From an uncultured Muribaculaceae bacterium (GTDB taxonomy: Bacteria; Bacteroidota; Bacteroidia; Bacteroidales; Muribaculaceae), in NCBI GenBank assembly GCA_910584545.1, contig CAJUBC010000027.1, forward strand, positions 1-28,728: 28,728 nucleotides of DNA. The letters run 5' to 3'. Below the pieces are notes generated by a model. That model was given only the letters and a program-made list of their open reading frames with translations, was not told where the DNA came from and did not search any database. How positions within the stretch are numbered: position 1 is the first letter of the stretch; each line of letters starts with the position of its first letter. Positions 14,812-24,239 of the stretch are shown one piece after another. A program made the translations under genes and the position numbers.

Positions 14812-17352
14812 ATGGACGACAAAAAGACATATTCCTATCAGGAAGTTTACGATGCCTCGCTCAAATATTTCAAGGGCGATGAACTTGCGGCTCGCGTATG
14901 GGCGAGCAAATACGCGTTGAAGGATTCGGATGGCAGATTCTTCGAGCTTGATCCTTCCGACATGCACCGACGCATTGCCGGAGAGATCGTGAGGATGGAG
15001 CGGAAATATCCCAATCCTATGAACGAGGAGGATGTTTTCGGACTTCTTGACCAGTTCAAATATGTCGTTCCACAGGGAAGCCCCATGGCTGGAATCGGCA
15101 ATAATCTTCAAGTCGGCTCTCTTTCGAACTGTTTCGTGATCGGTCTTGACGGCCATCCGGATTCCTACGGCGGCATTATCCGCATCGATGAGGAGCAGGT
15201 ACAGCTTATGAAGCGGCGCGGCGGTGTGGGTCATGACCTGTCGCACATCCGTCCCAAAGGAAGTCCTGTAAAGAATTCCGCGCTCACATCCACCGGACTC
15301 GTGCCGTTCATGGAGCGTTACAGCAATTCCACCCGTGAGGTGGCTCAGGATGGTCGGCGCGGAGCGCTGATGATGACGGTAAGCATCAAGCACCCCGATG
15401 CCGAGGATTTCATCGATGCCAAAATGGTCGAGGGGAAAGTCACCGGAGCCAACGTCTCCGTTAAAATCGATGATGACTTCATGCGGTCCGCTGTGGAGGG
15501 AGTTCCCTATAAGCAACAGTATCCGGTCGTCTCAGACTTCCCGCTTGTGGAAAATGAGATCGATGCACGCTCGCTTTGGGGCAAGATTGTCCACAATGCC
15601 TGGAAAAGCGCAGAACCAGGTGTGCTGTTCTGGGACACAGTATTGCGCGAATCCGTCCCCGACTGTTACGCAGACCTCGGCTTCGAGACCGTATCGACCA
15701 ATCCCTGCGGAGAAATTCCGCTCTGTCCCTACGACAGCTGCCGCCTCGTGGCCATCAACCTGTACAGTTACGTGAAGAATCCTTTCACTCCGCAGGCTGA
15801 ATTCGACTTTGACCTATTCCGTCGTCATGTGGGCATGGCTCAGCGCATGATGGATGACATCATAGACCTCGAGATGGAGAAAATCGACACCATAATCGAG
15901 AAAATAGAGTCCGATCCTGAGACCGATGAAGTAAAGAGCACCGAACTTAACCTCTGGAAGAAGATACGTTCCAAGACCCTCAAGGGCAGACGCACAGGAT
16001 GCGGCACAACCGGTGAGGGAGATATGCTTGCGGCCCTCGGACTTCGCTACGGTACACCGGAAGCCACCGAGTTCTCGGTGTCCGTACATCGCGAACTCGC
16101 CCTTGCCTATTACAGGGCATCGGTCGACATGGCTGCCGAGCGCGGTGCATTCGAGGTATATGATGCTGAGCGAGAGAAGAACAATCCGTTCATCACACGT
16201 CTGCGTGAGGCAGATCCGCAACTGTACGACAAAATGGTGAAGCAGGGGCGCCGCAACATTTCGTGTCTGACTATCGCTCCGACCGGCACCACCTCCCTGA
16301 TGACTCAGACCACCTCCGGTATTGAGCCGGTATTCCTCCCCGTATACAAGCGTAAGCGCAAGGTCAATCCCAGCGACGAGGATGTTAAGATAGATTTCGT
16401 CGATGAGGTTGGCGATGCGTTCGAGGAGTATATTGTATATCACCATAAGTTCCTTGAATGGATGCGTGTCAACGGCATTGAGGTCAAGAGAAACATGAGC
16501 GCCGAGGAAATCGAGCGTCTCGTGGAGAAATCACCTTATTATAAGGCAACGAGCAACGATGTGGACTGGATGGAAAAGGTCCGCATGCAAGGTGCGGTAC
16601 AGAAATGGGTGGACCATTCAATTTCCGTAACGATCAATCTTCCTAACGATGTGAGTGAAGAACTCGTAGGTCGACTGTATGTAGAGGCTTGGCGCGCCGG
16701 GTGCAAGGGCTGCACCGTATATCGCGACGGGTCGCGGACCAATGTGCTCGAGGCTGTCAAGAAAGACCCTGCGGCACAGGGCGCGTATATCGCGCATCCG
16801 GCCCATATTCTCAAGCGTCCTGCTGAACTTGAAGCCGATGTGGTGCGTTTTCAGAATAACAAGGAGAAGTGGATTGCTTTCGTGGGACTCGTCGACAACA
16901 AACCTTACGAGATATTCACAGGACTTGCCGATGACGAAGACGGCATCTTCTGCCCGAAGAGCGTTACTCACGGCAAGATCATCAAGACAGTGGATGAGAA
17001 CGGGAACAAGCGTTACGACTTCCAATTCATCAACAAGCGTGGATATAAGACCACGATAGAGGGCCTGAGCGAGAAATTCAATCCCGAATTCTGGAACTAC
17101 GCCAAACTGATTTCGGGAGTGCTCCGCTACGGAATGCCGATTGAGCAGGTACTGAAACTTGTGGGAGGTCTGGAACTCGACTCTACCAACATCAACACAT
17201 GGAAGATGGGTGTGGAACGCGCGTTGAAAAAATATCTCGCGAACGGCACTGCCGCTTCCGGTCAGAAATGCCCCCATTGCGGAGCAGAGACCCTCATCTA
17301 TCAGGAAGGTTGCCTGATATGCACGTCATGCGGCAATTCCAAGTGCGGATGA
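14812..17352 (+). CDS. nrdJ: Adenosylcobalamin-dependent (class II) ribonucleoside-diphosphate reductase
   Basis: The enzyme makes deoxyribonucleotides using a B12-derived radical, so it works with or without oxygen. The 846-residue protein carries the expected catalytic set: C107 in LSNCFV and C310 in SCRLVAINL as the redox pair, and N297, C299 and E301 in NPCGE. The 11-residue spacing C299-C310 fits class II enzymes. PTGTTSLMTQTTSGIEP matches the family loop. There is no N-terminal ATP cone, so the overall-activity control site seems absent. The C-terminus ends in a Cys-rich tail (CPHC...CLICTSCGNSKC) that probably binds zinc and/or shuttles electrons to the active site. No small radical subunit gene is nearby, as expected for class II. 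malQ follows after 71 nt. Confidence 0.94.
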   Translation: MDDKKTYSYQEVYDASLKYFKGDELAARVWASKYALKDSDGRFFELDPSDMHRRIAGEIVRMERKYPNPMNEEDVFGLLDQFKYVVPQGSPMAGIGNNLQVGSLSNCFVIGLDGHPDSYGGIIRIDEEQVQLMKRRGGVGHDLSHIRPKGSPVKNSALTSTGLVPFMERYSNSTREVAQDGRRGALMMTVSIKHPDAEDFIDAKMVEGKVTGANVSVKIDDDFMRSAVEGVPYKQQYPVVSDFPLVENEIDARSLWGKIVHNAWKSAEPGVLFWDTVLRESVPDCYADLGFETVSTNPCGEIPLCPYDSCRLVAINLYSYVKNPFTPQAEFDFDLFRRHVGMAQRMMDDIIDLEMEKIDTIIEKIESDPETDEVKSTELNLWKKIRSKTLKGRRTGCGTTGEGDMLAALGLRYGTPEATEFSVSVHRELALAYYRASVDMAAERGAFEVYDAEREKNNPFITRLREADPQLYDKMVKQGRRNISCLTIAPTGTTSLMTQTTSGIEPVFLPVYKRKRKVNPSDEDVKIDFVDEVGDAFEEYIVYHHKFLEWMRVNGIEVKRNMSAEEIERLVEKSPYYKATSNDVDWMEKVRMQGAVQKWVDHSISVTINLPNDVSEELVGRLYVEAWRAGCKGCTVYRDGSRTNVLEAVKKDPAAQGAYIAHPAHILKRPAELEADVVRFQNNKEKWIAFVGLVDNKPYEIFTGLADDEDGIFCPKSVTHGKIIKTVDENGNKRYDFQFINKRGYKTTIEGLSEKFNPEFWNYAKLISGVLRYGMPIEQVLKLVGGLELDSTNINTWKMGVERALKKYLANGTAASGQKCPHCGAETLIYQEGCLICTSCGNSKCG

Positions 17353-17423
17353 TCGCGCGGGCACGGGTTCTTTTCCAGTCTCGTCACACGAGGTTGGTCC
17401 GTTAAACGAATAATCTTAAAAGT

Positions 17424-20102
17424 ATGAAGATAACATTCAACATCAATTACCACACCAACTGGGGGGAATCGCTCTATATCTGCGGAGGTATTCCCGAACT
17501 GGGAGGAAGCGACCCTCACAAGGCCGTGGAGATGAATCTGCTGAGCCCCGACCAATGGCAGCTCGCACTCGAACTCGACAAAGAGCCGGACGACTTCGAA
17601 TACTCCTTCATAGTCAAGGCCCCGGACCGTCCATGGCGTATGGAATGGGGGAAGCCCCACAGGTATGCCTCCGGTCGCGGCATCGAGCTATGCACCATAT
17701 TCGACTCATGGAGCGACATGCCCGCCGACAAGCCTTTCTATTCGTCGGCTTTCACGGAAGGGATGCTGAGCCGTGGCGACCACCGGGACGCGCCGCTTCC
17801 CTCTCTGCCCGGTACACTAAACATCCGCGTCGAGGCTCCTATGGTTGAGCCTGATGAGATTCTTGCGATTGCCGGTGAAGGCGGATACCTCGGCGAATGG
17901 GATCCGGCCCGCTCCATCAGGATGAACGATGCCCGGTTCCCGGTGTGGGAAGTGAACCTGCCGCTTGATTCTCTTCCCCTGCGCTTCGAATACAAGTTCC
18001 TCATCCTGTCGCGCGACGGCAAGGTAAGGGGATGGGAAGCGATGAACAACCGTGCATTCGGAGTAGCGCGTGAGGTGAAGTCACAGCAGATCGTCATTGA
18101 CGGAACACGCTTCGCCAATCCCAAAGAGCAGTGGAAAGGCGCGGGAACCGCAATACCTATATTCGGAATAAGAAGCGAGGAGGATTTCGGTGTAGGTGAT
18201 TTCCTCGACATCAAGAAGATGGTTGACTGGTGCGTGAAGACAGGCCAGAAAGTTCTTCAGATTCTTCCCATAAACGACACAACGATGACCCGCACATGGG
18301 TTGATTCATATCCTTACAAAGCGAACTCCATTTTCGCGCTTCATCCGATGTACATGCGACCAGATGCAGTCGGAACGCTCAGGAATGTCGAGAAGAAAGA
18401 GTATTTTGAAAATATAAGAAAGGAACTTAACAGTCTCGCGGAGATTGACTACGAACGTGTGAACAACGCCAAGGATGAATATCTGCACCTGCTGTTCGCG
18501 CAGGATTTCGCCAAGACTGCCGGAACTGACGAATATAAGGCTTTCGTAGCCGCCAACGAATACTGGCTGCTTTCATGGTCTGTTTGGAGCGTGCTCCGCG
18601 ACGAATACCATACTCCGGACAACAATAGTTGGCCGCTGCTTTCCGTCTACGACGAGGATGAGGCGAAAGCGTATGCGGCCTCGCATCGTGACAAGGTGGA
18701 TTACTACTACTTCATGCAGTACCATCTCGACCGCCAGCTGCGCGAGGCCAGGGACTACGCCCATCGCTGCGGCGTGGTTCTCAAGGGTGACATTCCAATC
18801 GGAGTGAGCAGCTTCAGCGCCGATGCATGGATGAATCCCCGTCTGTTCAACATGAACTGTCAGGCGGGAGCACCGCCGGACGATTTCTCCGTGCTCGGCC
18901 AGAACTGGGGCTTCCCCACTTATAATTGGGATGCGATGGCGGAGGATGGCTTCCAGTGGTGGAAGGAACGTTTCCGCAAGATGTCGGAGTATTGCGATGC
19001 TTACCGCATCGACCATATCCTCGGATTCTTCCGCATCTGGCAGATTCCGCTCGATGCCGTACACGGTCTGCTCGGCTACTTCAATCCGGCCCTTCCGATG
19101 TCGGCAGATGAACTGAGGAATTCCTACGACTTCTGGATCAATCCCGACGTGCAGTGCCGTCCGCTCATTCTCGAATGGATGTTGGGCGATTTCTTCGGCG
19201 AATACAGAGATGAGGCCAAGGCACAGTACCTCGACCACGTGGGTGGAGACAGATTCTCGCTCAAGCCTGAGTTCGACACTCAACTCAAGGTAGAGGCTCA
19301 TTTCGCAAAACTCGGTCCTTCGGAGAAAAACGACCGACTGCGTAATGCTCTCCTCGGCATAATCGACGATGTGCTCTTCATAGAAGATCCCTACGAGAAA
19401 GGACATTATCATCCGCGCATCGCCGCTCAGTACACTTATCAGTATCGTGTGCTCTCAGACTATGAGAAATGGTGCTTCAACCGTCTCTATAACGATTTCT
19501 TCTACCATCGTCATAACGACTTCTGGTATGGAAAGGCAATGTGGAAACTTCCGCCTCTTCTCGACTCCACGTCGATGCTCGCCTGCGGGGAGGATCTCGG
19601 CATGATTCCGGATTGCGTACCGGCAGTTATGCGACAGCTGGAGATTCTCTCACTCGAGATCCAGTCTATGCCGAAAGATCCAAACGCTGAATTCGGCGAC
19701 ACATGGCATTATCCCTACTATTCGGTATGTACCACATCTACACATGACATGGGAGGCATCCGCCTCTGGTGGGAGAACGACCGCGGAGTATCGCAGCGGT
19801 ATTTCAACAATGTGCTTCATGAGCCGGGAGAGGCGCCGGTCTATGCCGAGCCTTGGATATGCGGTAAGATCGTCAACCTTCAGCTCCAGAGTCCGTCGAT
19901 GTTGTGTATCCTCCCGCTTCAGGACTGGCTGTCGACCGATGGCAGACTGCGCCGTCAGAATCCTGCAGACGAGCAGATCAACGTACCCGCCAATCCCCGT
20001 CACTATTGGCGCTACCGGATGCACCTTACGGTGGAGAATCTCCTGTCGCAGGATTCCTACAACGGAATGCTATCAAGCATGATACAGGAAAGCGGCCGAT
20101 AA
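17424..20102 (+). CDS. malQ: 4-alpha-glucanotransferase (GH77) with two N-terminal CBM20 starch-binding modules
   Basis: Transfers alpha-1,4-glucan segments between maltooligosaccharides in glycogen and starch metabolism. The 892-residue protein is much longer than E. coli MalQ because two CBM20-like modules precede the catalytic barrel (about residues 1-110 and 130-230, each with a 'LGxW/WxxxL' pattern and FEYKF-type strands). This architecture matches plant DPE2 and other Bacteroidota enzymes. GH77 residues are present: nucleophile D530 in YRIDH, acid/base E723 in GEDLG, and D775 in STHDMG. There is no signal peptide, so it acts in the cytoplasm on internalised or stored glucan. It lies 71 nt after nrdJ with no clear promoter between. 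A strong hairpin begins 29 nt after the stop. Confidence 0.95.
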   Translation: MKITFNINYHTNWGESLYICGGIPELGGSDPHKAVEMNLLSPDQWQLALELDKEPDDFEYSFIVKAPDRPWRMEWGKPHRYASGRGIELCTIFDSWSDMPADKPFYSSAFTEGMLSRGDHRDAPLPSLPGTLNIRVEAPMVEPDEILAIAGEGGYLGEWDPARSIRMNDARFPVWEVNLPLDSLPLRFEYKFLILSRDGKVRGWEAMNNRAFGVAREVKSQQIVIDGTRFANPKEQWKGAGTAIPIFGIRSEEDFGVGDFLDIKKMVDWCVKTGQKVLQILPINDTTMTRTWVDSYPYKANSIFALHPMYMRPDAVGTLRNVEKKEYFENIRKELNSLAEIDYERVNNAKDEYLHLLFAQDFAKTAGTDEYKAFVAANEYWLLSWSVWSVLRDEYHTPDNNSWPLLSVYDEDEAKAYAASHRDKVDYYYFMQYHLDRQLREARDYAHRCGVVLKGDIPIGVSSFSADAWMNPRLFNMNCQAGAPPDDFSVLGQNWGFPTYNWDAMAEDGFQWWKERFRKMSEYCDAYRIDHILGFFRIWQIPLDAVHGLLGYFNPALPMSADELRNSYDFWINPDVQCRPLILEWMLGDFFGEYRDEAKAQYLDHVGGDRFSLKPEFDTQLKVEAHFAKLGPSEKNDRLRNALLGIIDDVLFIEDPYEKGHYHPRIAAQYTYQYRVLSDYEKWCFNRLYNDFFYHRHNDFWYGKAMWKLPPLLDSTSMLACGEDLGMIPDCVPAVMRQLEILSLEIQSMPKDPNAEFGDTWHYPYYSVCTTSTHDMGGIRLWWENDRGVSQRYFNNVLHEPGEAPVYAEPWICGKIVNLQLQSPSMLCILPLQDWLSTDGRLRRQNPADEQINVPANPRHYWRYRMHLTVENLLSQDSYNGMLSSMIQESGR

Positions 20103-20130
20103 TCGGTTGAATACTTAACTTAAGAGAAGA

Positions 20131-20163
20131 GGCTGTGTCAAAATGATGGATTTTGACACAGCC
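20131..20163. repeat. Strong hairpin (terminator- or attenuator-like) between malQ and the HAD gene
   Basis: Perfect 13-nt arms GGCTGTGTCAAAA (20131-20143) and TTTTGACACAGCC (20151-20163) are separated by a 7-nt loop TGATGGA. No clear U-tract follows on either strand, so termination is possible but not certain. The first ATG of the next open frame (20143) sits at the arm/loop border, which argues against that codon as the true start. Confidence 0.7.
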
Positions 20164-20184
20164 CCATGTTTCAAACTGCGTTAT

Positions 20185-20868
20185 ATGGCAAATGACGATA
20201 AAATAGGTTTTCTGTTTGATCTTGACGGTGTCCTGATTGACAGCGAAACCGAATATACAAGGATTTGGACTGCGATAGCAAGGGAATTCTACCGTACCCC
20301 CGAGGGGGAGATTCCTGACGATGACCAGGCACGGAATGTGGCTCTTCGTATAAAGGGACAGACCCTGACGCATATTCTCGACGAGTATTTTCCAGATCCC
20401 TACATACAGAAGGAAGTGACCGTGATGCTCGACATACTTGAACAGCGCATGAGATACAACTGGCTGCCCGGAGCCAAGGAACTGCTCGAACAGATTGCAG
20501 ATGCAGGTTATGATGCCGTTCTTGTCACAAGCAGCAATGAGATGAAGATGAAGCATCTGCGAGAGGAGCGTCCCGATTTGGAGACTTACTTCAAGGCCAT
20601 TGTCAGCGCGGATATGATCAAGCATTCCAAACCGGATCCGGAGGGATATGAACTCGGTGCAAGACTTATTGGCGCAAAGCCTGCTCGTTGCGCGGTATTT
20701 GAAGACTCCGTACAAGGCGTGGCAGCCGGTCGCCGAGCAGGTGCATACGTGGCAGGTGTGGCAGGAACCGTGGATGCAGAACGGCTTAAGGAAAATTCCG
20801 ACATGATTGTGTCCTCGCTGGCGGAAATAAACCTCGACAAACTGATTAGCATTCTACATTCCAGATGA
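20185..20868 (+). CDS. HAD-superfamily hydrolase, beta-phosphoglucomutase/phosphatase-like
   Basis: The protein (227 residues from this start) has all four HAD motifs: DLDGVLIDSE with the catalytic Asp pair, VTSSN, the Lys in HSKPDPEGY, and FEDSVQGVAAGRRAG. The alpha-helical cap between motifs I and II puts it in the beta-phosphoglucomutase/phosphoglycolate phosphatase subgroup. Its place after a glucanotransferase hints at a sugar-phosphate substrate, but that is inference. I chose ATG 20185 (MANDDKIGFLFDLDG). The earlier in-frame ATG at 20143 lies in a hairpin and adds 14 residues that do not belong to the fold. The stop codon overlaps the rarA start (ATGA), so the two genes are probably translationally coupled. 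Confidence 0.88.
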   Translation: MANDDKIGFLFDLDGVLIDSETEYTRIWTAIAREFYRTPEGEIPDDDQARNVALRIKGQTLTHILDEYFPDPYIQKEVTVMLDILEQRMRYNWLPGAKELLEQIADAGYDAVLVTSSNEMKMKHLREERPDLETYFKAIVSADMIKHSKPDPEGYELGARLIGAKPARCAVFEDSVQGVAAGRRAGAYVAGVAGTVDAERLKENSDMIVSSLAEINLDKLISILHSR

Positions 20869-22220
20869 TTGGTAGAAACAACATACCATTGGCCGAAAGG
20901 CTGCGCCCCGATGATCTCGAAGGCTACATCGGTCAGGAGCAGCTTGTTGGACCGGACGGCATCATCCGCAAGATGATAGATACATGTCGCGTGAATTCCT
21001 TCATACTCTGGGGACCTCCCGGCGTCGGCAAGACCACCCTCGCCCGCATAGTGGCCGCCAAGACAGAGGTACCGTTCTACACGCTTTCCGCAGTGACATC
21101 GGGAGTGAAGGATGTCCGCGAGATATTGGACCGCTGTGCTGCCGATGTCAAGAGCATTTTTTCCAAAGGACGCCCCATCCTCTTCATCGACGAGATTCAC
21201 CGATTCAACAAGTCGCAGCAGGATTCCCTGCTCGGAGCCGTTGAGAAAGGCATTGTAACACTTATCGGCGCCACTACCGAGAATCCCTCCTTCGAGGTTA
21301 TCCGTCCTCTTCTGTCACGCGCACAGGTATACACGCTACGTCCCCTTGATGCCGAGGCTCTCGACCGACTTCTGCAGCGTGCCCTCGAAAAGGATGAGAT
21401 ATTGTCCAAGCGAGAATTCGATATCCGTTCTAAAAAGGCATTGTTCCGCTTTGCCGGAGGCGATGCCCGAAAACTTCTCAACATTATAGACCTTATCGAG
21501 CAATCTGTTCCCGAAGGAGAGACTGTAGTCATTGATGACAAACAGGTGATTGACTCTCTACAGGAGAATCCCGCGGCATACGACCGTAATGGCGAGATGC
21601 ATTACGACATTATCTCCGCATTCATAAAGTCAATGCGTGGTAGCGATCCGGATGGAGCCGTCTACTGGCTCGCACGGATGGTGGAAGGTGGCGAAGACCC
21701 ACTTTTCATAGCCCGGCGCATGCTGATACTTGCTTCGGAAGATGTCGGTCTTGCCAACCCCAATGCCGTCCTGCTCGCCAACGCCACATTTGATGCCGTC
21801 AGCAAGATTGGCTGGCCTGAATCACGTATCATCCTTTCGGAGTGCGCGATATATCTCGCCAATTCTCCTAAGAGCAACTCCGCCTATATGGCGATAAACA
21901 ATGCTCAAAGTGTTGTGAGAGAGACAGGGGACTTTCCGGTTCCGCTCCATCTCAGAAATGCACCTACCAAGCTGATGGCCGATCTCGGTTACTCCGCCGG
22001 ATATAAGTATGCGCACGATTACAAGGACAATTACGCGTTACAGCAGTATTTGCCCGACGGTCTCGGACAGACAGCGTTCTGGCAACCGGGCAATAATCCT
22101 GCGGAGACTAAGATGGCGGCACGACTTGATTCTCTGCGACGCAACGCCGCTGGAAACAGCGGGCCAGATATTGCCCGAGAGGCATCAGATTCTTCAAAAA
22201 CAAGTAATAACCAACCGTAG
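20865..22220 (+). CDS. rarA: Replication-associated recombination protein A (AAA+ ATPase)
   Basis: RarA/MgsA is a clamp-loader-like ATPase that acts at stalled replication forks. The 451-residue protein shows Walker A GPPGVGKT (50-57), Walker B ILFIDE (105-110) followed by IHRFNKSQQD, and sensor-1 IGATTENPSFEV (about 134-145), all diagnostic of the family. The C-terminal tetramerisation region includes LYWLARM-like and LPxxLRNAPTKLMADLGY-like segments. The last ~25 residues are polar and probably disordered. It overlaps the HAD gene by 4 nt; a barrel-protein gene follows after 53 nt. Confidence 0.95.
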   Translation: MIGRNNIPLAERLRPDDLEGYIGQEQLVGPDGIIRKMIDTCRVNSFILWGPPGVGKTTLARIVAAKTEVPFYTLSAVTSGVKDVREILDRCAADVKSIFSKGRPILFIDEIHRFNKSQQDSLLGAVEKGIVTLIGATTENPSFEVIRPLLSRAQVYTLRPLDAEALDRLLQRALEKDEILSKREFDIRSKKALFRFAGGDARKLLNIIDLIEQSVPEGETVVIDDKQVIDSLQENPAAYDRNGEMHYDIISAFIKSMRGSDPDGAVYWLARMVEGGEDPLFIARRMLILASEDVGLANPNAVLLANATFDAVSKIGWPESRIILSECAIYLANSPKSNSAYMAINNAQSVVRETGDFPVPLHLRNAPTKLMADLGYSAGYKYAHDYKDNYALQQYLPDGLGQTAFWQPGNNPAETKMAARLDSLRRNAAGNSGPDIAREASDSSKTSNNQP

Positions 22221-22273
22221 GAACCGTTTAATAATTGACGGACTATAGATTCTAACTGACAAAATATATAAGT

Positions 22274-22978
22274 ATGAAAAAAGCACTTATTATCGGCGCG
22301 CTGACACTGACGGCATTCGGAGCCTCGGCACAGAGCGATGTCTTGGACAATCCGGATAACCGCCCCTATTTTGGAGTGCGTCTCGCACTGGATGTTACAT
22401 GCCCTACCCAGTGGACTATAAAGAGCGGACCGCTTAATCTGTCTACGGATTTCACGACTCCGGCTGCCGGTGTTGAGGCCGGATTCATCTATAACCTTCC
22501 TTTGTGGAAGAACCTCTATTTCGAGCCTGGTTTCTCCCTGTATTATGATACCTATGGGTTGGATTTGGCTGTTTTTGATGGAGATGCGGATTTCCCCATG
22601 GATCTTAAGAATAAGTCCGTAAGAAAATTCGGGTTCCGTATACCTGCAGCTTTCGGTTACCATTTCGACTTCTCGAGAGTGTCTTTGTCAGTATTTACCG
22701 GACCTGTGTTCGATCTTGGTATGGTGGGCCGCTATTACCTGACTTCAAATAAGATTAATGGTGTCAATATACATGAATCCGGTTCGATTTACGAAAAAAT
22801 AGACGGTGAAGTTCTCCTTAACCGTTGCAACCTTTCGTGGCGTTTCGGTGTCGGAGCCGAATTCAACAGGTTCATGGTCTCGCTTAGTGGAGACGTGGGA
22901 ATGATTGATATGTGTCCTTCACAGTATGCAACTTACAGAGAGAATAATTTCCATCTCACCGTAGGTTACAACTTCTGA
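22274..22978 (+). CDS. Small outer-membrane beta-barrel protein (PorT-like)
   Basis: The 234-residue protein has a clear signal peptide (MKKALIIGAL..., cleavage expected after ASA at residue 19). The rest is alternating aromatic/hydrophobic strands with short polar turns (YFGVRLALDV, YFEPGFSLYY, FGFRIPAAFGYHF, WRFGVGAEF), and it ends in the outer-membrane signature LTVGYNF. This suits an 8- to 10-stranded barrel of the PorT/OMP_b-brl type. No ligand or enzyme motif is visible. The porin gene follows after 15 nt, too close for its own promoter, so the two are probably co-transcribed. Confidence 0.85.
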   Translation: MKKALIIGALTLTAFGASAQSDVLDNPDNRPYFGVRLALDVTCPTQWTIKSGPLNLSTDFTTPAAGVEAGFIYNLPLWKNLYFEPGFSLYYDTYGLDLAVFDGDADFPMDLKNKSVRKFGFRIPAAFGYHFDFSRVSLSVFTGPVFDLGMVGRYYLTSNKINGVNIHESGSIYEKIDGEVLLNRCNLSWRFGVGAEFNRFMVSLSGDVGMIDMCPSQYATYRENNFHLTVGYNF

Positions 22979-22993
22979 CATTGTAGTTAAAAA

Positions 22994-24235
22994 ATGAAAA
23001 AGACACTTATTGCCGCGACTTTAGTAGTCGCGGCATCAGGTTATGCGCTCGCCGATATAAGGTCTGTCATCGATACTACCTACTCTGCGTCCGATTACGC
23101 GGCCTCGCGCTCTTATGCCCTCTCCGAGGTTACCGGGGAGATGAAGCCAAAGCTGAAATTCACGGCATCCGGATTAGTCGTCATGGACGGTGCTGTGTAT
23201 GCTCCCGCTAGCGATGGCTTTGCAAACGGTGTCACCCTTCCCGACATCCGGCTCGGCGGTAAAGTCGACTATGGTCCCTGGGAGGCAAGGGTCGACCTCG
23301 GATTTGGCTACGGCAAGTTCTCGATGAAGGATGTGTATATTCAGTACACCTTCAGCGGTTCCTCGAGCCTGCTCCGTGCCGGATATTTCGTCCATCAGTT
23401 CGGTCTCAACACCTCATCGTCAAGTTCCAGCAAGCCTACTATAGAGAATCCGTCCACCGATGATTTCTTCGAATCCATGAGCCGCAAACTCGGTATCATG
23501 TATAAGCTCGATCTCCCGAAATTCTATATGGGAGTCAGCGCATTCACAGGCACGGGACTCAGCGGGGCGAATACATCGACCATGGGTTTTACCAGTGTCG
23601 GAGTCCTCGGACGTTTCGTATGGCGCCCGATAGCCCGTTCCGGAGCTATTGTTCAGGTAGGCGTCAGCCCCTGGTATCAAAATGCGTTCAGAGAGAAGAG
23701 GGAAATTGACGGCAGGGAACAGTGGCAGCGATATTTCGATTTCGGATGCAGTTTCCCGACGCGCGTGGCCCGCGTGGATCTGCTTGGAGCAGATATTTCC
23801 AATGCGCGAGACCTCTTTAAGATCACCCCGGAACTTCTGCTATCGTACGGACCGCTGGCACTTGAGAGCCAATATTATTTCATGAACGTATGGCGCTCTG
23901 AAGGCGAGAGCTGCTATCAGGCGCAGGGTGCTTACTGCGTGCTTCGCGGTCTGTTGATTGGTGACAGGGAGTATTCATATTCTCATGGAAACGCAGGCCT
24001 TAACCTGCCGCGTCCCCGAAGTCTTGAACTCGCGCTCGGTTATAACTATACAAACGCTTGTTCAGCAGGAATCAACGGTGGCATAACCGATGACTACAGC
24101 GTCACCCTCAACTATTACATCAACAAGTACCTTGTGGCCCGTCTCGGCTGGCATTACACCGATGTCCGCAGCAGCGCTGTCTCGGCCGACCGTCAAGTCA
24201 ATACTTTCCAGGCCCGAGTCCAGTTTAAATTTTAA
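22994..24235 (+). CDS. Outer-membrane porin, phosphate-selective OprO/OprP-like
   Basis: The 413-residue protein has a signal peptide (MKKTLIAATL..., cleavage after ALA near residue 20) and a large beta-barrel rich in aromatic-girdle strands. LRAGYFVHQFGLNTSSSSS is typical of the OprO/OprP family opening, and the C-terminus FQARVQFKF ends in Phe as outer-membrane proteins do. A Ser-rich loop (SSSSSS) follows strand 4. Phosphate or another anion is the family's usual substrate; specificity cannot be read here. The ABC ATPase gene begins only 4 nt after the stop. Confidence 0.85.
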   Translation: MKKTLIAATLVVAASGYALADIRSVIDTTYSASDYAASRSYALSEVTGEMKPKLKFTASGLVVMDGAVYAPASDGFANGVTLPDIRLGGKVDYGPWEARVDLGFGYGKFSMKDVYIQYTFSGSSSLLRAGYFVHQFGLNTSSSSSSKPTIENPSTDDFFESMSRKLGIMYKLDLPKFYMGVSAFTGTGLSGANTSTMGFTSVGVLGRFVWRPIARSGAIVQVGVSPWYQNAFREKREIDGREQWQRYFDFGCSFPTRVARVDLLGADISNARDLFKITPELLLSYGPLALESQYYFMNVWRSEGESCYQAQGAYCVLRGLLIGDREYSYSHGNAGLNLPRPRSLELALGYNYTNACSAGINGGITDDYSVTLNYYINKYLVARLGWHYTDVRSSAVSADRQVNTFQARVQFKF

Positions 24236-24239
24236 CCTA

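Noticed and set aside
17353..17423. Short CTCGT/ACGAG stem between nrdJ and malQ as a terminator
   Set aside because: Only 5 bp of stem with a 3-nt loop and no U-tract; too weak to call.
18573..19412. 279-codon open frame antisense to malQ
   Set aside because: Entirely within the catalytic region of malQ and without a recognisable product.
24090..24239. 50-residue N-terminal extension of the ABC ATPase into the porin gene
   Set aside because: The extra residues do not resemble ABC ATPases, and an ATG at 24240 gives the expected family start 4 nt after the porin stop.
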